Source: Cellulomonas humilata
GTDB taxonomy: Bacteria; Actinomycetota; Actinomycetes; Actinomycetales; Cellulomonadaceae
Reading direction: 5' to 3'
DNA: 64,000 nt
Assembly (NCBI RefSeq): GCF_013359775.1
Contig: NZ_JABMCI010000060.1
Span: 220,032-284,031, forward strand
The notes beneath the pieces are model-generated. The model searched no databases. It worked only from the letters and a program-made list of their open reading frames with translations, and had not been told where the DNA came from. The position numbers and the translations under genes were made by a program. Shown piece by piece: positions 1 through 7,612 of the stretch. Within the stretch, counting starts at the first letter, position 1, and every line of letters starts with the position of its first letter.

Positions 1-963
1 GACCGCCATGATCGCCCCGGCGGTTGCGACGAACGGGCGGCGCTTGCCGAACCGGTCGGACAGGATGCCGCCGATGGGGCTGGAGATCACCATGCCGATC
101 ACCGAGGCGAACGTCGCCGTGAGGATGACGCCCGTGGCGTCCTGCTCGGACAGCTCGAACCGGCCGATCAGGTAGTACGGCAGGAACGTCGCGATGCCCG
201 CGTAGCCGAACATCACCATGAACTTGGTCAGCCAGGTCCAGCCGAAGTCGGGGTGCTTGCGGGGGTTGAAGACGAACGAGCCGAAGAACTGCCCGGCGGT
301 GAACCTCTGTGCGGGCGCCTCGTGCAGCCGTCGGTCGCGCAGCACGGCGGCGAGCAGGAGCGAGAAGAGCAGGCCGAGGGCGGCCGGGACCAGGAACCGG
401 GTGGCGTCGGCGGAGATCCGGTTGACGATCACGCTGCCGAGCAGGATGGCCAGCGGCAGCGCCATGCCGACCAGGCCGGACACCTTGCCGCGGCGCTCGA
501 CGGGCACCTGGTCCGGAATGGTCGCGTTGGCGGCGGCGAGCACGGCGTTGAACCCGGCCTGGGCCACGCACCAGCCGACCAGCACGAGCGCGACCGACTG
601 GGCGGTGCCGACGACCACGAGGGCCGCGGTGCCGACGAGCGCGCCGCCGATGATCCACGGCCGACGCATGCCGAGCCGGCTGGTGGTGCGGTCCGACAGG
701 CGACCGGCCAGCGGGTTGCAGATCAGGGCAAACAGCGCGCCGATGCCCATGACCATGCCGAGGGTGGCCGGTGCCGCTTCGGCGCCGACGAGGTGGTCGA
801 TCTTGAACGCCATGGACACCATCACCGGCGTCAGCAGGGCGACGTAGACGCCCAGGTTGGCGAAGCTGAGGGCGGGCAGGTAGCTCCGCGGCTCGCGTGC
901 GGTCGTGCTCGGTGCCGGGGGCGCCGCGCTCGTGAGCGGGGCCTGGGGCTGCGAGAGGGCCAT
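1..963 (-). CDS. MFS transporter (C-terminal end outside window)
   Basis: Major facilitator superfamily permease; the start is at 963 and the gene runs leftwards out of the window, so 321 residues are visible. After a Pro/Ala-rich cytoplasmic tail (about 25 residues) the first membrane segments follow; the loop motif GRLSDR near residue 87 and a second, GILSDRFGKRRP, in the C-terminal half are the duplicated MFS loop signatures. It is divergent from a TetR gene at 1108 and shares operator sites with a beta-glucosidase gene at 4730, so uptake of a sugar or beta-glucoside is likely; the actual substrate cannot be read from the sequence. Confidence 0.85.
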   Translation of the reverse strand, partial: MALSQPQAPLTSAAPPAPSTTAREPRSYLPALSFANLGVYVALLTPVMVSMAFKIDHLVGAEAAPATLGMVMGIGALFALICNPLAGRLSDRTTSRLGMRRPWIIGGALVGTAALVVVGTAQSVALVLVGWCVAQAGFNAVLAAANATIPDQVPVERRGKVSGLVGMALPLAILLGSVIVNRISADATRFLVPAALGLLFSLLLAAVLRDRRLHEAPAQRFTAGQFFGSFVFNPRKHPDFGWTWLTKFMVMFGYAGIATFLPYYLIGRFELSEQDATGVILTATFASVIGMVISSPIGGILSDRFGKRRPFVATAGAIMAV

Positions 964-1006
964 GTCGACTCCTGTGTCTGACAGCGGGCCGGACCGTCTT
1001 TGAATC

Positions 1007-1078
1007 CCGACCACATGGTAAGCAGGAAGTTACCACGTGGTCGGGATTGGTGGAAGTGGCCTCTTACCATCTGGTCGG
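1007..1078. promoter_or_regulatory. Three TetR-type operator copies between MFS and tetR genes
   Basis: Three 16-bp copies are visible: CCGACCACATGGTAAG (1007-1022, reverse orientation), GTTACCACGTGGTCGG (1029-1044) and CTTACCATCTGGTCGG (1063-1078). All share TTACCANNTGGTCGG. The first two are centred 22 bp apart, two helical turns, on the same face of the DNA. A fully symmetric version lies upstream of the GH3 gene (4781-4796). They are inferred to bind the TetR protein encoded at 1108. Confidence 0.75.
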
Positions 1079-1107
1079 AATTGGCGTCTGCGTGACATCC
1101 TGGCGCC

Positions 1108-1731
1108 ATGACGACGCAGGCTCCTGTCTCGACCGCGCGCTCCGCCGGCTATGCCAAGGGCCGCGCCACCCGCGAGGAGATCCTCGACGCGGCGATGCTG
1201 CTGTTCGGCGAGGTCGGCTACCACACGGCCTCCTTGCGCGAGGTGGCCTCGCGCGTCGGCATCTCCCACCCGGGCCTGCTGCACCACTTCTCCAGCAAGG
1301 CCGTGCTGCTCGCGGCGGTCCTCGCGCGTCGCGACGAGGTGGACGAGGCGGCGTTCCAGGCCGACCTCGACGCGGGGCACGACTACTTCGAGGCCCTCGC
1401 GCTGCTCATCGAGCGCAACGCGGCCCGCCCCGGGATCGTCGAGCTGTTCGCGACCCTGTCCGCGGAGGCCACCTCGCCCGAGCACCCGGGGCACGCGTTC
1501 TTCCAGGAGCGCTACCGCACGGTCGTCGAGTTGACGACGGCCGAGTTCGAGCGTCGCCGCGACGAGGGTCGGCTGCGACCGGGCATCGACCCGCACACCG
1601 CCGCCCGGCTCGCCGTCGCGGTGATGGACGGCATGCAGATCCAGTGGTTGCTCGCCGCCGACACCCCCGACGACCGTCCCGACATGGCGGCCGCCCTGCG
1701 CGCCCAGTTCGCGGCGCTCCTGACCGACTGA
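1108..1731 (+). CDS. TetR/AcrR family transcriptional regulator
   Basis: A 207-residue one-component repressor. The N-terminal TetR helix-turn-helix occupies about residues 20-70 (TREEILDAAMLLFGEVGY, then RVGISHPGLLHHFSSK); the C-terminal ligand-binding half contains VMDGMQIQWLL. It lies divergent to an MFS permease, and the intergenic region holds three copies of a TTACCA-type operator, so autoregulation and control of the permease are likely. The same motif upstream of the nearby GH3 gene suggests that a sugar or aglycone induces the set. It is a recognisable paralogue of the TetR at 35482 (shared GIS/THxGxLHHFxSK and VMDGxQxQWLL), which is also next to a GH3 gene. Confidence 0.88.
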   Translation: MTTQAPVSTARSAGYAKGRATREEILDAAMLLFGEVGYHTASLREVASRVGISHPGLLHHFSSKAVLLAAVLARRDEVDEAAFQADLDAGHDYFEALALLIERNAARPGIVELFATLSAEATSPEHPGHAFFQERYRTVVELTTAEFERRRDEGRLRPGIDPHTAARLAVAVMDGMQIQWLLAADTPDDRPDMAAALRAQFAALLTD

Positions 1732-1737
1732 GCTACG

Positions 1738-1805
1738 CGAGTTCGTGAGTTCGCGTCGACTTCGTGAGCTGCAACGCCCGAACTCGACGCGAACTCACGA
1801 ACTCG
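1738..1805. terminator. 22-bp perfect inverted repeat between convergent genes
   Basis: Arms 1738-1759 and 1784-1805 are perfectly complementary over 22 bp with a 24-nt loop. The element begins seven bases after the tetR stop and precedes the end of a convergent gene, so it is placed as a bidirectional terminator. The arm unit contains CGTGAGTTCGCG-like repeats and has no T-run, so it could also be a dispersed palindromic repeat. Confidence 0.6.
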
Positions 1806-1824
1806 GCGCCTGCGGGGTGGCTCG

Positions 1825-2388
1825 TCAGAGGTCGGCCGGGTCGACGCCGTCCACCAGGTCCGACCAGAACGGGACCCGGAGCGTCGCGTCCGGGAGTGGG
1901 ACCGGCGACGACCGGCCGAGGAGCTCGCGCTCCAGGTAGTCCGCGAGGTCGGAGCCGTAGTGGATGACGTCCGTCTGGTAAATCGAGAAGACCGGCGTTC
2001 CCGGCGCCGCGGGAGCGCCCGGCAGGTACCGGTGGGAGTACACGGGGATCATCGTCGGGACCGCGGCGAGGTGCGTGCGGGCCGCCGACTCGCGCTCGTC
2101 GACCGGACGCGGACCCCACGATGCCGGCCAGAAGTCGTTCTCGACGACGTCGACGACGACCCCGTCGACCGGCCAGGCCAGCTGCTCGCGCAGGGACGAC
2201 TCGTCCTCGTCGAGCCAGTCCGGCCAGCGGTCGCCGACCGGGACGGCGAGCGTCAGCAGCGCGCGGTGGTCGGCGCAGAACGTGAACCCGAACCGCCGCT
2301 CGACGTCGGCGACCTCGTCGGCGCTCAGCCCAGGGTCCAGCCAGACTCCGGCGGCGTCCAACCGTGCGAGCACCGCGTCCAGGTCCAT
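1825..2388 (-). CDS. Hypothetical protein, possibly SMI1/KNR4-like
   Basis: A 187-residue acidic soluble protein without signal peptide or membrane segment. The start ATG at 2388 is chosen because MDLDAVLARLDAAGVWL begins a compact domain and the frame upstream is low-quality. The pattern LSADEVADVERRFGF followed by FCADHRALLTLAVPVG and WPDW resembles the first helices and strand of SMI1/KNR4 (SUKH) proteins, a fold seen in toxin-immunity proteins but also in unrelated roles. No toxin gene is adjacent, so an immunity role is not supported here. Identity is tentative. Confidence 0.6.
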   Translation of the reverse strand: MDLDAVLARLDAAGVWLDPGLSADEVADVERRFGFTFCADHRALLTLAVPVGDRWPDWLDEDESSLREQLAWPVDGVVVDVVENDFWPASWGPRPVDERESAARTHLAAVPTMIPVYSHRYLPGAPAAPGTPVFSIYQTDVIHYGSDLADYLERELLGRSSPVPLPDATLRVPFWSDLVDGVDPADL

Positions 2389-2415
2389 CGCACGAGTGTC
2401 CCAGGTCGACCCCGA

Positions 2416-2472
2416 GCGACGAGAGCGGCAGTCCGCGACGAGCGCGGCAGTCCCGACTGCCGCGCTCGTCGC
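2416..2472. terminator. Tandem 19-nt repeat plus inverted copy; terminator-like hairpin
   Basis: A 19-nt unit occurs twice in tandem (2416-2434 and 2435-2453, one mismatch) and is followed by an inverted copy, so 2435-2452 pairs perfectly with 2455-2472 (18-bp stem, 2-nt centre). It sits just beyond the end of the GH3 gene and is likely its terminator, although the extra direct copy is unexplained. Confidence 0.6.
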
Positions 2473-2492
2473 AGAGTGCCGATCTCGAGCGG

Positions 2493-4730
2493 TCAGCCGG
2501 CGGCGACCTTGGCCACCAGCGTGTCCAGCGTCTCGCGGTCGAAGCCCGAGAGGCCGAAGTCGGCGATCACCTTGGCCGGCATCTGCTGGATCATCGCCTG
2601 CATCGTCTCGTCGAGCGGGCCCAGGTCGGCCGGCGGTACCAGCGCAGCAGACAGCAGCGGACCGCCGACCGGGTGCGCCAGCCACTCCTCGATCGTGGAC
2701 ATCGGCGTGAGCTCGCCCCAGAGCGGCTCGCCCTCGATCTCCAGCGACACCGAGCCGCGCAGGTCACGCGACGACGCGCCGACCTCGACGACGAACTCGC
2801 CGCCCTCGACCACCCAGCGGTGCAGGCCGGGGTGCCAGTACGACAGGTCGCGGGCGCCCAGGGTGAACGCCACCGCGCGGGACTCGCCCGGATCGAGCGC
2901 GACCTTGGCGAACGCCTTGAGCTCGCGCGTCGGACGCAGGACGGCGGCCTCGGGGTCGCGGACGTACACCTGGACCACCTCGGCGCCGGCCACGGACCCG
3001 GTGTTGGTGATCGTGGCGGTCACGGTGACGTCGGTGCCGTCGGCGGTCGCCGTCACGTCGGAGTAGTCGAACGTCGTGTACGACAGCCCGTGACCGAACG
3101 CGTAGGCGACGTCCACCGCGCGGGTGTCGTACCAGCGGTAGCCCACCAGCACGCCCTCGCCGTAGCGGACGACGCCTGCCTCGCCGGGGAAGTTGCCGAA
3201 CGCGGGGGTGTCCTCGATGCGGTGGGGGATCGTCTCGGTGAGCTTGCCGGACGGGGAGCGGACGCCGAGCAGCAGGTCCGCGACGGCCGAGCCGCCCGCC
3301 TGCCCGCCGAGCCAGGTCTCCAGGATCGCCGGGGCGAGGTCGCGCCAGTCGGTCACGCTCACCGCGGACCCGTTGGCCAGCACGACGACGACCCGCGGGT
3401 TGACCTCCGCGACCGCGCGCAGGACGGCCACCTGGTTGTCGGGGAGCCCGAGGCGGGGGCGGTCGTAGCCCTCGGACTCGTCGGGACCCGGCAGGCCGAG
3501 GAACGCCACGACGGTCTCCGCGCCGCGCGCCACCTCCACCGCTCCGGCGAGCAGGGCCGCGTCGTCACCGTCCGGGCCGCCCGCGATGGTGAAGCCCGGG
3601 GCGAACTCGAGCTCGCCGACCGCCCGCAGCGCGTCCAGGGGCGAGTCGAGCCGCGTCGGGTTGACCTGCGACGAGCCGGCGCCCTGGTAGCGGGGGGTGC
3701 GGGCGAACTCGCCGATCACCGCGACGCCCTCGGTCGAGGCCAGGGGCAGCAGTCCGCCGTCGTTCTTCAGCAGCACGGACCCGGCGGCCGCCGCCTCGCG
3801 GGCCAGCTCGTGGTGGGCGTCGACGTCGAACGAGTCGTCCGCCTCGATCCCGGGCAGCGACCTGGCGATCAGGTCGAGCACCCGGCGCGCGGCCACGTCG
3901 AGCACGGCCTCGTCCAGCGAGCCGTCGCGCACGGCGGCCACGACCTCCTCGTCGGGACGGGGGCCGGCGGCGGGCATCTGGAGATCCAGGCCGGCGGCGA
4001 GCGCCGGGACGCGGTCGTGCACGGCGCCCCAGTCGGACACCACGAGCCCCTCGAACGCCCACTCGTCGCGCAGGATCTCGGTGAGCAGCCAGTGGTTCTC
4101 GGACGCGTACGTGCCGTTGACCTTGTTGTACGCGCACATCACGGTCCACGGCTGGGCGTTCTTCACCACGCGCTCGAAGGCCGGCAGGTAGACCTCGCGC
4201 AGGGTGCGCTCGTCGACCTCGGCGGACACGCGCATGCGGTCCGACTCCTGGTTGTTGGCCGCGAAGTGCTTGAGCGACGTGCCGACGCCTTGGCTCTGGA
4301 TGCCGCGGACGATCGCGGTGCCCAGCTCGCCGGCGACCACCGGGTCCTCCGAGACGTACTCGAAGTTGCGACCGCACAGCGGGGTCCGCTTGATGTTCAC
4401 GCCGGGGCCCAGCAGCACGGCCACGTCGTTGGCGCGGGTCTCGCGGCCGAGCGCCTCGCCGACGCGGGTGACCAGCTCGACGTCCCACGACGAGCCCAGG
4501 GCGGCCGCGGTGGGGAAGCACGTGGCCGGGACGGAGTTCCCCAGCCCGAGGTGGTCGGCCTCCTCGGGCTGCTTGCGCAGGCCGTGCGGGCCGTCGGTGA
4601 CCATGACCGCGGGGACGCCTGCGCGCTCGACGCCCTGCGTGTGCCAGAAGTCGGAGCCGGACGTCAGCGACGCCTTCTCCTCCAGGGTCAGCTGAGCCAG
4701 GACGCGTTCGACGTCGAAGACCTGCGTCAT
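2493..4730 (-). CDS. Glycoside hydrolase family 3 beta-glucosidase
   Basis: A 745-residue GH3 enzyme expected to release glucose (or another sugar) from the non-reducing end of beta-glucosides. No signal peptide is present, so it acts on imported substrate. The N-terminal barrel carries GRNFEYVSEDP, KHFAANNQE and the nucleophile motif VVSDWGAVHD with Asp233; the alpha/beta sandwich follows, and a fibronectin III-like domain (EVVQVYVRDP) lies near residue 590. A symmetric TTACCACGTGGTAA operator lies about 50 bp upstream, tying it to the TetR at 1108 and the MFS permease. Family assignment is certain, substrate preference inferred. Confidence 0.95.
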   Translation of the reverse strand: MTQVFDVERVLAQLTLEEKASLTSGSDFWHTQGVERAGVPAVMVTDGPHGLRKQPEEADHLGLGNSVPATCFPTAAALGSSWDVELVTRVGEALGRETRANDVAVLLGPGVNIKRTPLCGRNFEYVSEDPVVAGELGTAIVRGIQSQGVGTSLKHFAANNQESDRMRVSAEVDERTLREVYLPAFERVVKNAQPWTVMCAYNKVNGTYASENHWLLTEILRDEWAFEGLVVSDWGAVHDRVPALAAGLDLQMPAAGPRPDEEVVAAVRDGSLDEAVLDVAARRVLDLIARSLPGIEADDSFDVDAHHELAREAAAAGSVLLKNDGGLLPLASTEGVAVIGEFARTPRYQGAGSSQVNPTRLDSPLDALRAVGELEFAPGFTIAGGPDGDDAALLAGAVEVARGAETVVAFLGLPGPDESEGYDRPRLGLPDNQVAVLRAVAEVNPRVVVVLANGSAVSVTDWRDLAPAILETWLGGQAGGSAVADLLLGVRSPSGKLTETIPHRIEDTPAFGNFPGEAGVVRYGEGVLVGYRWYDTRAVDVAYAFGHGLSYTTFDYSDVTATADGTDVTVTATITNTGSVAGAEVVQVYVRDPEAAVLRPTRELKAFAKVALDPGESRAVAFTLGARDLSYWHPGLHRWVVEGGEFVVEVGASSRDLRGSVSLEIEGEPLWGELTPMSTIEEWLAHPVGGPLLSAALVPPADLGPLDETMQAMIQQMPAKVIADFGLSGFDRETLDTLVAKVAAG

Positions 4731-4780
4731 CGCGGGGTACCTCCTCGTTGGGGTTCGTTGCCCGCCACCCTACCCCAATT

Positions 4781-4796
4781 CTTACCACGTGGTAAG
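4781..4796. promoter_or_regulatory. Perfect 16-bp palindromic operator upstream of GH3
   Basis: CTTACCACGTGGTAAG is a perfect palindrome, 50 bp upstream of the GH3 start codon. It has the same core as the three sites at 1007-1078, so it is predicted to bind the same TetR repressor. Confidence 0.8.
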
Positions 4797-4802
4797 AGTC
4801 TG

Positions 4803-5474
4803 TCAGGGGACCTCGGCCGAACCGTCGAGGAACGAGCCCGTCACGCCGCCGCCGTCGACGACCGCCAGGCACAGCCCGACCCGGTCGCCGTCCGCCCAGG
4901 AACGCTCGGTCGGCGACCACGTCACCGTCCGCACCCCGGCCTCGATCTCGGCGTCGTCCAGCACGCACGCGCGAGCGACCCGGGCGTCCGCCGCCTGCTG
5001 CCCGGGCCAGACGGCGTTCGCCGCGAACGAGTACTCGGTGACCACCTGGGCCTCGTGCGGCTCCGCACAGGGGACCACGCGGACCGAGCCGACCGGGCCG
5101 TCCGCCGGGAGCGACGCGAGGCAGTTGCCGGTGACCAGCTGCTGCGCCCGGGCGTCGCGGGCCGCGGGCACGTCGGCCGGCAGCGGGCGCGTGCCCAGCG
5201 CGGTGAGCACCACGGCGGTCACCCCGACCGCCAGGGCCACCGTGCCGAGGACGCCGAGGACCGCCCCCGCGATCGCGAGGCCGCGCCCGCGCGTGCGTCG
5301 CGACGCGATCCGGCGGAGCGCGATGATCGCGAGCACGAGTGCGACCGGCCCGAGCCCGACCAGGCCCGCGACCAGCGACCAGACGGCCGACGGTTCCAGC
5401 CGCGGACGCGGGGGTGTCCACCCGGGGGCGTAGTGCGGCTCCGGGTAGGCGTACTGCTCGACGGGACCGCTCAG
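4803..5474 (-). CDS. DUF4190/septum-formation-like membrane protein with apparent CTG start
   Basis: About 223 residues. A short Tyr/Pro-rich head is followed by two hydrophobic segments with the DUF4190 pattern (SLVAGLVGLGPVALVLAIIA, ALRRI, GRGLAIAGAVLGVLG) and an extracytoplasmic domain with paired cysteines (GNCLASLP, VPCAEPHEAQVV, ARACVL, GLCLAVVD) like Septum_form proteins. It is a paralogue of the gene directly upstream. No ATG, GTG or TTG exists in frame before the first membrane segment; the only plausible start is CTG at 5474, overlapping the upstream TGA as CTGA. Translational coupling, or frameshifting from the upstream gene, is therefore suspected. Confidence 0.7.
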   Translation of the reverse strand: MSGPVEQYAYPEPHYAPGWTPPRPRLEPSAVWSLVAGLVGLGPVALVLAIIALRRIASRRTRGRGLAIAGAVLGVLGTVALAVGVTAVVLTALGTRPLPADVPAARDARAQQLVTGNCLASLPADGPVGSVRVVPCAEPHEAQVVTEYSFAANAVWPGQQAADARVARACVLDDAEIEAGVRTVTWSPTERSWADGDRVGLCLAVVDGGGVTGSFLDGSAEVP

Positions 5475-6643
5475 GAGGACGTCCCCGCTGCGGCCGGCTG
5501 GAGGGTGCCCGCGGTGGCCGACCCCGTCATGCCTGCCTCGTCGCCGTAGTACACGCAGTAGGCGGACGTCGAGCCGGCGGCGAAGTCGTCGGGGTGCGGG
5601 TAGTACAGCTCGATGCTGCCGTTCGAGAAGTAGTCGGGCAGGAGGCCCTCGGTCAGCTGGTCGCACTCGTCCCAGGCGTCGTTGTACGCCGAGTCGAACT
5701 CGTCGGCGCTGTCCAGGCTCACCGGCGCGGTCATCGTGATCAGCCCGACCACCTCGGCCTCGTGCGGGACGGCGCAGTCGACGGGCTCGGTGTCGGCCAT
5801 GTCGTACTCCCACGAGTACGTGGTGAGGCACGAGCCGGCGGTGAGGTCGGTGCGCAGCGTGTAGTCGGGCAGCTGGGAGTCCGTGTCCGTGCTGCCGTCG
5901 CCGGTGCCCTGCTCGCTGCCCTCCTCGATACCCTCCTGGACCTGGTCCCAGAAGCCGGACGAGCCGGCGGAGCTGCCGATGAGCGCGACGATGAACACGA
6001 TGTACGCGATGATCGCGAGCAGCCACAGGATGCCGACCGCGCCGATGACGATGCCCGCGATGGCCCACCCGCGACCCGCCTTGCCGTTGACCGCGATGCG
6101 CCGGAGCGCGGCGATGCCCAGCCCGAGCCCGACCGGACCGGACAGGCCGCCCAGGAAGAGCAGCCCGACGGTGCTGGTGACGAACGACGCGATCGCCATG
6201 CCCTCGGTGGGCGGCGTGACGTACTGCTGCCCGTACCCGTACGGCTGGGCGCCGTAGGGCGGTGCTCCGAACTGGGGCGCTCCGTACTGCGGTGCTCCGT
6301 ACTGCGGCGCGGGCGCTCCGTACTGCGGTGCCCCGTACTGGGGCGCGGGCGCTCCGTACTGAGGCGCTCCGTACTGCGGCGCGCCGTACGCGGGCGCGGG
6401 GTCGGCGGTGCCGGGCTGCTGGCCGTACGGGGTCGACGCGGGTGCCCCGTACGGGGACGCGGCCGCGGGGGTCTCGCCGTAGGGGAGGGGCTGCGTGGTC
6501 TCGCTGACGGGTGTGCGGACGGCCTCGTACCCGCTCGGCGGCACGGCCCCGTACCCGCTGGGCGGCTCGGCGGACGTGGGTGCGGGGTCCGGTGGGGCGT
6601 AGGGGTCGGGAACCGGAGCCGGCCCCCCAGGCTCGTTGCTCAT
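5471..6643 (-). CDS. DUF4190 membrane protein with Tyr/Gln/Pro-rich repeat head and septum-formation-like domain
   Basis: A 390-residue protein. Residues 1-145 are low complexity with repeated APQYGAPQYG units; two membrane segments of the DUF4190 type follow (IASFVTSTVGLLFLGGLSG; GWAIAGIVIGAVGILWLLA), then an acidic linker and an extracytoplasmic domain with AGSCLTTY, PVDCAVPHEAEVV and WDECDQL. The PHEAEVV signature matches the Septum_form family, described in actinobacteria. Function unknown; cell-envelope role likely. It overlaps its downstream paralogue by four bases (CTGA). Confidence 0.8.
   Translation of the reverse strand: MSNEPGGPAPVPDPYAPPDPAPTSAEPPSGYGAVPPSGYEAVRTPVSETTQPLPYGETPAAASPYGAPASTPYGQQPGTADPAPAYGAPQYGAPQYGAPAPQYGAPQYGAPAPQYGAPQYGAPQFGAPPYGAQPYGYGQQYVTPPTEGMAIASFVTSTVGLLFLGGLSGPVGLGLGIAALRRIAVNGKAGRGWAIAGIVIGAVGILWLLAIIAYIVFIVALIGSSAGSSGFWDQVQEGIEEGSEQGTGDGSTDTDSQLPDYTLRTDLTAGSCLTTYSWEYDMADTEPVDCAVPHEAEVVGLITMTAPVSLDSADEFDSAYNDAWDECDQLTEGLLPDYFSNGSIELYYPHPDDFAAGSTSAYCVYYGDEAGMTGSATAGTLQPAAAGTSS
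6246..6395. repeat. Tandem coding repeats (Gly-Ala-Pro-Gln-Tyr units)
   Basis: Near-identical 12- and 18-bp units (minus strand, GGCGCGCCGCAGTAC-like) encode seven or more GAPQYGAP repeats in the cytoplasmic head of the 5471-6643 protein. The number of units is likely to vary between strains by slippage. Confidence 0.8.
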
Positions 6644-6695
6644 GCGCGCAACCTAGCCCAACGGGGCCCCTCGACGGCCGGTGTTGCCACCGACA

Positions 6696-7487
6696 TCACC
6701 CGGCGATCTCGAGCACCACCGGCACGTGGTCGGACGGCGCCTTCCCCTTGCGTTCGTTGCGCTCGATGCTCACCCCGGTCACCCGGGCGGCCAGCGCCGG
6801 CGTCGCGTACGTGAGATCGATGCGCATGCCCTCGTTCCGGGGGAACCGGAGCTGCTGGTAGTCCCAGTACGTGTAGGTGTGCTCGGCCGGCTGGTGGACG
6901 CGCGACACCTCGGTGTACCCGGCCTCGGCGATGGCCCTGAACGCGTCCCGCTCTGCCGGGGACACGTGCGTGCGACCGGCGAAGAAGCCGATGTCCCACA
7001 CGTCGGTGTCCAGCGGCGCGATGTTCCAGTCGCCGACGAGGGCGACCTGCGCCTGCGCGTCGGCGGCGAGCCAGCCCTGCGCGGCGTCGCGCAGCCGGGC
7101 CAGCCAGTCGAGCTTGTACGCGTAGTGCGGGTCCTCGAGCTCCCGACCGTTGGGCACGTACAGGCTCCACACCCGCACGCCGCCGCACGTCGCACCGATC
7201 GCCCGGGCCTCCGCCGCCGCGGGGTCCCCCCACGTGGGCATCCCGGGGAAGCCGACCTCGACGTCCTCGATGCCGACCTTGGAGACGATCGCGACGCCGT
7301 TCCACTGGCTGAACCCGGTGGTCGCCACCTGGTACCCGAGCGCCTCGAAGCCCTCGCGCGGGAACTGCTCGTCCTTGCACTTGGTCTCCTGGAGAGCCAG
7401 GACGTCGACCCCCGTCCGCTCGAGGAAGGCGAGCGCCCGGTCGGTGCGGGCGCGGATCGAGTTGATGTTCCAGGTGGCCAGGCGCAT
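6696..7487 (-). CDS. xth: Exodeoxyribonuclease III (AP endonuclease)
   Basis: A 263-residue EEP-family nuclease that cleaves 5' of abasic sites and degrades DNA 3'-5' in base-excision repair. Start at 7487 (MRLATWNINSIRART) is the family-typical start; a longer in-frame extension has no support. Visible motifs: WNINSI, LQETKCKDEQFP, the active-site stretch VWSLYVPNGREL, VGDWNIAPLDTDV, and the C-terminal APSDHVPV that contains the catalytic Asp-His pair. It stands alone, with a 52-bp gap to its upstream-oriented neighbour. Confidence 0.93.
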   Translation of the reverse strand: MRLATWNINSIRARTDRALAFLERTGVDVLALQETKCKDEQFPREGFEALGYQVATTGFSQWNGVAIVSKVGIEDVEVGFPGMPTWGDPAAAEARAIGATCGGVRVWSLYVPNGRELEDPHYAYKLDWLARLRDAAQGWLAADAQAQVALVGDWNIAPLDTDVWDIGFFAGRTHVSPAERDAFRAIAEAGYTEVSRVHQPAEHTYTYWDYQQLRFPRNEGMRIDLTYATPALAARVTGVSIERNERKGKAPSDHVPVVLEIAG

Positions 7488-7547
7488 GGGGCAGGACGCT
7501 ACCCGGAGCCACCGACCGTTGAGCCAACCGGACGATTCGGACAAGCG

Positions 7548-7592
7548 GGTGTTGAGCGGGACGAACCGACCCCGTACGGTGCGCTCAACACC
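7548..7592. promoter_or_regulatory. 11-bp inverted repeat upstream of dehydrogenase gene
   Basis: GGTGTTGAGCG (7548-7558) is matched by CGCTCAACACC (7582-7592), 34 bp apart centre to centre, just before the ribosome binding site AGAGGAGG (7596-7603). A further TTGAGC copy is at 7519-7524. It may be an operator bound by a looping repressor or a leader hairpin; the regulator is unknown. Confidence 0.45.
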
Positions 7593-7612
7593 AGCCAGAG
7601 GAGGTCACCGAG

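Noticed and set aside
1825..2388. Immunity protein of a toxin-immunity system
   Set aside because: The resemblance to SMI1/KNR4 is weak and there is no polymorphic toxin or secretion gene nearby.
2364..5549. Very long reading frames on the strand opposite to the GH3 gene and to other genes (for example opposite to the carboxylase)
   Set aside because: They are non-coding shadows of high-GC genes: Arg/Gly/Val/Asp-rich, no domain signature, no ribosome binding site, and they fully overlap recognisable genes.
7488..7612. Riboswitch upstream of the SDR gene
   Set aside because: Apart from one 11-bp inverted repeat no conserved aptamer-like structure could be recognised.
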